A stretch of DNA of 62,860 nt from Belnapia rosea (lineage in GTDB: Bacteria > Pseudomonadota > Alphaproteobacteria > Acetobacterales > Acetobacteraceae), in assembly GCF_900101615.1 (NCBI RefSeq), contig NZ_FMZX01000023.1, positions 1 through 62,860 on the forward strand. Direction: 5' to 3'. Made by a program: the position numbers and the translations under genes. Below the pieces are notes generated by a model. That model saw nothing but the letters and a program-made list of their open reading frames with translations, searched no databases and was not told where the DNA came from. Positions 61,821-62,860 of this stretch are shown here, piece after piece (the first letter of the stretch is position 1; each line of letters begins with the position of its first letter).

Positions 61821-62081
61821 TCTCTGGATCAGCCAAGAAGCATGGCAATGGCAGAGACGCCACATCATGCAGCCTTGGCTGCCGAAGGCTGCGTCACATC
61901 AAGCTTGGATCAGGAAGAGACCGGCCCCCGCTTGGGGAAGGTGACTGCCATTCAGACAGGTGATTGCCACCCCTAGCGGCCGGCACCGCATCATCGCGGA
62001 ACATGAAGCGCATCCCGCACACCCCGGCGGGGTCCAGATTTAAAGCTAAGAACAAAACCCGGGCTGAGGCGTTGAGGAGGG

Positions 62082-62507
62082 ATGGCTCTCCTCGTTTCTG
62101 ATGACCTCTGGGGGGTGGTGGAACCGCTGTTGCCGCGGGAGCGGCCGAAGCCGAGAGGTGGCAGGCCGCGTGCGCCCGACCGTGCGGCGCTGGCGGGCAT
62201 CTTGTTCGTGCTGCGAACGGGCATCCAGTGGCATGAGGTGCCGACCGAACTGGGCTGCTGCGGCAAGACCTGCTGGCGAAGGCTGGGCGAGTGGCATGCC
62301 GCCGGGGTCTGGAGAGGACTGCACCGTGTGCTGCTGGAGCGACTGCAGGACGCGGGCGCCCTGGACTGGAGCCGGGCGGCGCTGGACAGCACCAGCCTGC
62401 CCGCCAAAAGGGGGGCGCCGAGGTTGGGCCGAACCCGACGGACCGCGGCAAGCCTGGCACGAAGCGCCACCTCGTCACGGATGCCCAGGGCACGCCGCTT
62501 GGCCTGA
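62082..62507 (+). CDS. IS5-family transposase, first reading frame (orfA)
   Basis: A 141-codon frame. The N-terminal part is the DUF4096-type helix domain: SDDLWGVVEPLLPRERPKPR, GILFVLRTGIQWHEVPTELG and CGKTCWRRLGEWHAAGVW, with the start of the catalytic core at LDSTSLPAKRG (first Asp of DDE). GAGGAGG precedes the ATG. After the A4G6 run the frame becomes meaningless and stops at 62507, so the product is truncated unless the ribosome slips back one base. Confidence 0.9.
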   Translation: MALLVSDDLWGVVEPLLPRERPKPRGGRPRAPDRAALAGILFVLRTGIQWHEVPTELGCCGKTCWRRLGEWHAAGVWRGLHRVLLERLQDAGALDWSRAALDSTSLPAKRGAPRLGRTRRTAASLARSATSSRMPRARRLA

Positions 62508-62860
62508 CGCTGAGCGGCGCCAATCGCCACGACAGCCGTATGCTGGCGCCCACCCTGGATGCAGTACCGGGCGTGCGGGCCAAGCACAGGGGACGTCCGC
62601 GCCGTAGGCCCACCAAGCTCCACGCCGATAAGGCTTACGACCACCGCCGCTGTCGCCGTGAGTGCCGCACCCGCGGCATCACGCCACGCATCGCACGGCG
62701 TGGTATCGAAAGCAGCGCCCGGCTGGGCCGCCATAGGTGGGTCGTGGAGCGTACCTTCGCTTGGCTGGCCCGGTTCCGACGCCTGACTGTCCGCTACGAG
62801 CGCCGCGCCGACCTCCATCTCGCCCTCACAACCCTCGCCTGCGCCGTGATCTGCCTGCGC
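62414..62860 (+). CDS. IS5-family transposase, second reading frame (orfB), partial at window end
   Basis: Reading in the -1 frame from the G run gives GAEVGPNPTDRGKPGTKRHL, VTDAQGTPLGLTLSGANRHD, KLHADKAYDHRRCRRECRTR and HRWVVERTFAWLARFRRL. These hold the second Asp (ADKAYD) and the Glu (VVERTF) of the DDE triad. It is continuous to the last base of the window, close to the expected C terminus. It has no start codon of its own and depends on the upstream frame. Confidence 0.88.

Larger units (their letters stand above)
62082..62860 (+). mobile_element. IS5-family insertion sequence (IS427-like), cut by window end
   Basis: An IS5-type transposase lies in two overlapping frames joined by a -1 shift at an A4G6 run (62406-62415). 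The left inverted repeat was not identified; the element probably starts upstream of 62082 within 61821-62081, and its right end lies beyond the window. Protein similarity to IS5-family DDE transposases is clear. The upstream 261 bases contain no gene. Confidence 0.85.

Noticed and set aside
62082-62507. IS5 orfA called a simple broken transposase pseudogene
   Set aside because: The shift lies exactly at a slippery A4G6 run and both halves are otherwise intact, so programmed frameshifting is at least as likely.
61991-62818. A 275-codon minus-strand frame over the IS element
   Set aside because: Complement of the transposase; no motifs.

Overview
The window is 62.9 kb of high-GC, densely packed bacterial chromosome. 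The content points to an alphaproteobacterium of the Acetobacteraceae, most likely Roseomonas-like. Supporting signs are three orphan Bug/TctC periplasmic binding proteins, a ChvI regulator beside pckA, an HWE-family histidine kinase, a DUF2237 protein, a HIG1-type twin-membrane protein and an IS5-family element. Taxonomy is inferred from gene content and composition; no rRNA gene is present.

Layout. 1-7 kb: end of an unknown gene, a Bug protein and a DMT exporter, then acyl-CoA genes on the minus strand (3-hydroxyisobutyryl-CoA hydrolase-like, 3-hydroxyacyl-CoA dehydrogenase, etfB-etfA). 7-17 kb: membrane and sensory genes (MscS channel, a DUF305 copper-type protein behind a CueR-like operator, neuD-azlC-azlD, tRNA-Met, a CPA2 antiporter, and a GGDEF-EAL protein paired with a cysteine-less molybdopterin-fold protein). 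17.4-25.9 kb: a QueD-like protein and a four-gene minus-strand operon encoding a DUF2126 transglutaminase, a circularly permuted ATP-grasp/alpha-E fusion, a second transglutaminase and a zinc metallopeptidase. This is the most interesting system here: a predicted amidoligase/peptide-tagging pathway of unknown product.

26-38 kb: catabolic and transport genes (cyclase-family hydrolase, NhaA, a second Bug protein, MarR-HpaB pair, branched-chain-type binding protein), tRNA-Leu(CAA) followed by a phage-type HNH/AP2-like protein, an SDR, a small lipoprotein, a receiver-only regulator, a lytic transglycosylase-like protein, a third Bug protein and a nitroreductase. 38.4-43.4 kb: one 1649-residue RTX protein. 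43.4-54.8 kb: yejB, yejA and hisN, then pheA, a uracil-DNA-glycosylase-like gene, chvI, a HugZ-like protein, pckA with promoter-like and terminator-like elements, a large membrane protein and a DUF2237 protein. 54.8-62.9 kb: intradiol dioxygenase plus cupin, an overlapping operon of a GH1-like hydrolase, an MFS transporter and an aldo/keto reductase, an HWE sensor kinase, and an IS5-family transposase in two frames that runs off the window.

Most genes overlap or abut their operon partners. Several starts were moved to the codon with the best ribosome binding site; azlC appears to start at CTG. No CRISPR array, prophage, plasmid origin or rRNA operon was seen.
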